NCBI GenBank assembly: GCA_002780065.1
Contig: PEWQ01000181.1
Span: 1 to 6,106, forward strand
Direction of reading: 5' to 3'
Length of the DNA: 6,106 nt
Origin: Candidatus Hydrogenedentes bacterium CG07_land_8_20_14_0_80_42_17
Lineage (GTDB): Bacteria > UBA8481
Made by a program: the position numbers and the translations under genes. Positions 6,065 to 6,106 of the stretch are shown piece after piece (position 1 is the stretch's first letter; each line of letters opens with the position of its first letter). The notes under the pieces are model-generated. The model made no database searches, had not been told where the DNA came from, and saw only the letters and a program-made list of their open reading frames with translations.

Positions 6065-6106
6065 GTCATTGCGAGCACCGAAAGGGGAATACGCGAATAC
6101 GGGTAC
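6065..6106. repeat. Second copy of the GTCATTGCGAG repeat, cut by the window edge
   Basis: GTCATTGCGAG at 6065-6075 matches the first 11 bases of the element at 1138 in the same orientation. It then continues CACCGAAAGG, a common variant interior of this repeat type. The right arm, if present, lies beyond the window, so length and completeness cannot be judged. Confidence 0.6.

Overview
The window looks like chromosomal DNA of a bacterium with moderately low G+C (estimated by eye) and tight gene packing. Several starts have purine-rich Shine-Dalgarno sequences. The palindromic 'GTCATTGCGAG' repeat type is scattered in the genomes of many environmental bacteria, so it does not fix the phylum. 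I cannot name the lineage from sequence alone; an uncultivated Gram-negative-type anaerobe or facultative hydrogen metaboliser would fit.

Layout: three genes run rightward and two run leftward, converging near 3210. (1) 94-1113 encodes HypE, with an intact C-terminal PRIC motif whose last residue is the cysteine that becomes the thiocyanate carrier. (2) 1114-1262 is an intergenic stretch filled by a decayed palindromic element (1138-1217), itself bracketed by a perfect 12-bp inverted repeat (1119-1130 and 1225-1236). (3) 1263-2351 encodes only the C-terminal Kae1-like carbamoyltransferase domain of HypF, starting at the domain boundary; the acylphosphatase, zinc-finger and YrdC-like parts are absent. 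(4) 2376-3206 encodes a YihY/BrkB-family membrane protein, 24 bp downstream and probably in the same transcript. (5) On the minus strand, a membrane sensor (4361-5905: TM, extracytoplasmic domain, TM, HAMP, GAF, degenerate GGDEF-like) is followed at once by a FapA/DUF342-like beta-helix protein (3217-4359), which probably starts at a TTG one base after the sensor's stop codon. A second, edge-truncated copy of the palindromic element begins near 6065.

How they work together: HypE and the HypF-type domain act on consecutive steps of making the cyanide ligands of [NiFe]-hydrogenase. Carbamoyl is transferred to the HypE C-terminal cysteine and HypE then dehydrates it. The missing carbamoyl-adenylate-forming half of HypF must be encoded elsewhere, or a fuller HypF paralogue must exist. 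The minus-strand pair looks like a coupled two-gene signalling or scaffold module. Its sensor carries a GGDEF fold whose signature reads GVNCL, so it should not make cyclic di-GMP; its partner is a bactofilin/FapA-like polymer-type protein with an N-terminal segment resembling one often seen ahead of HD-GYP domains. That pair is the least familiar part of the window; the rest is conventional.
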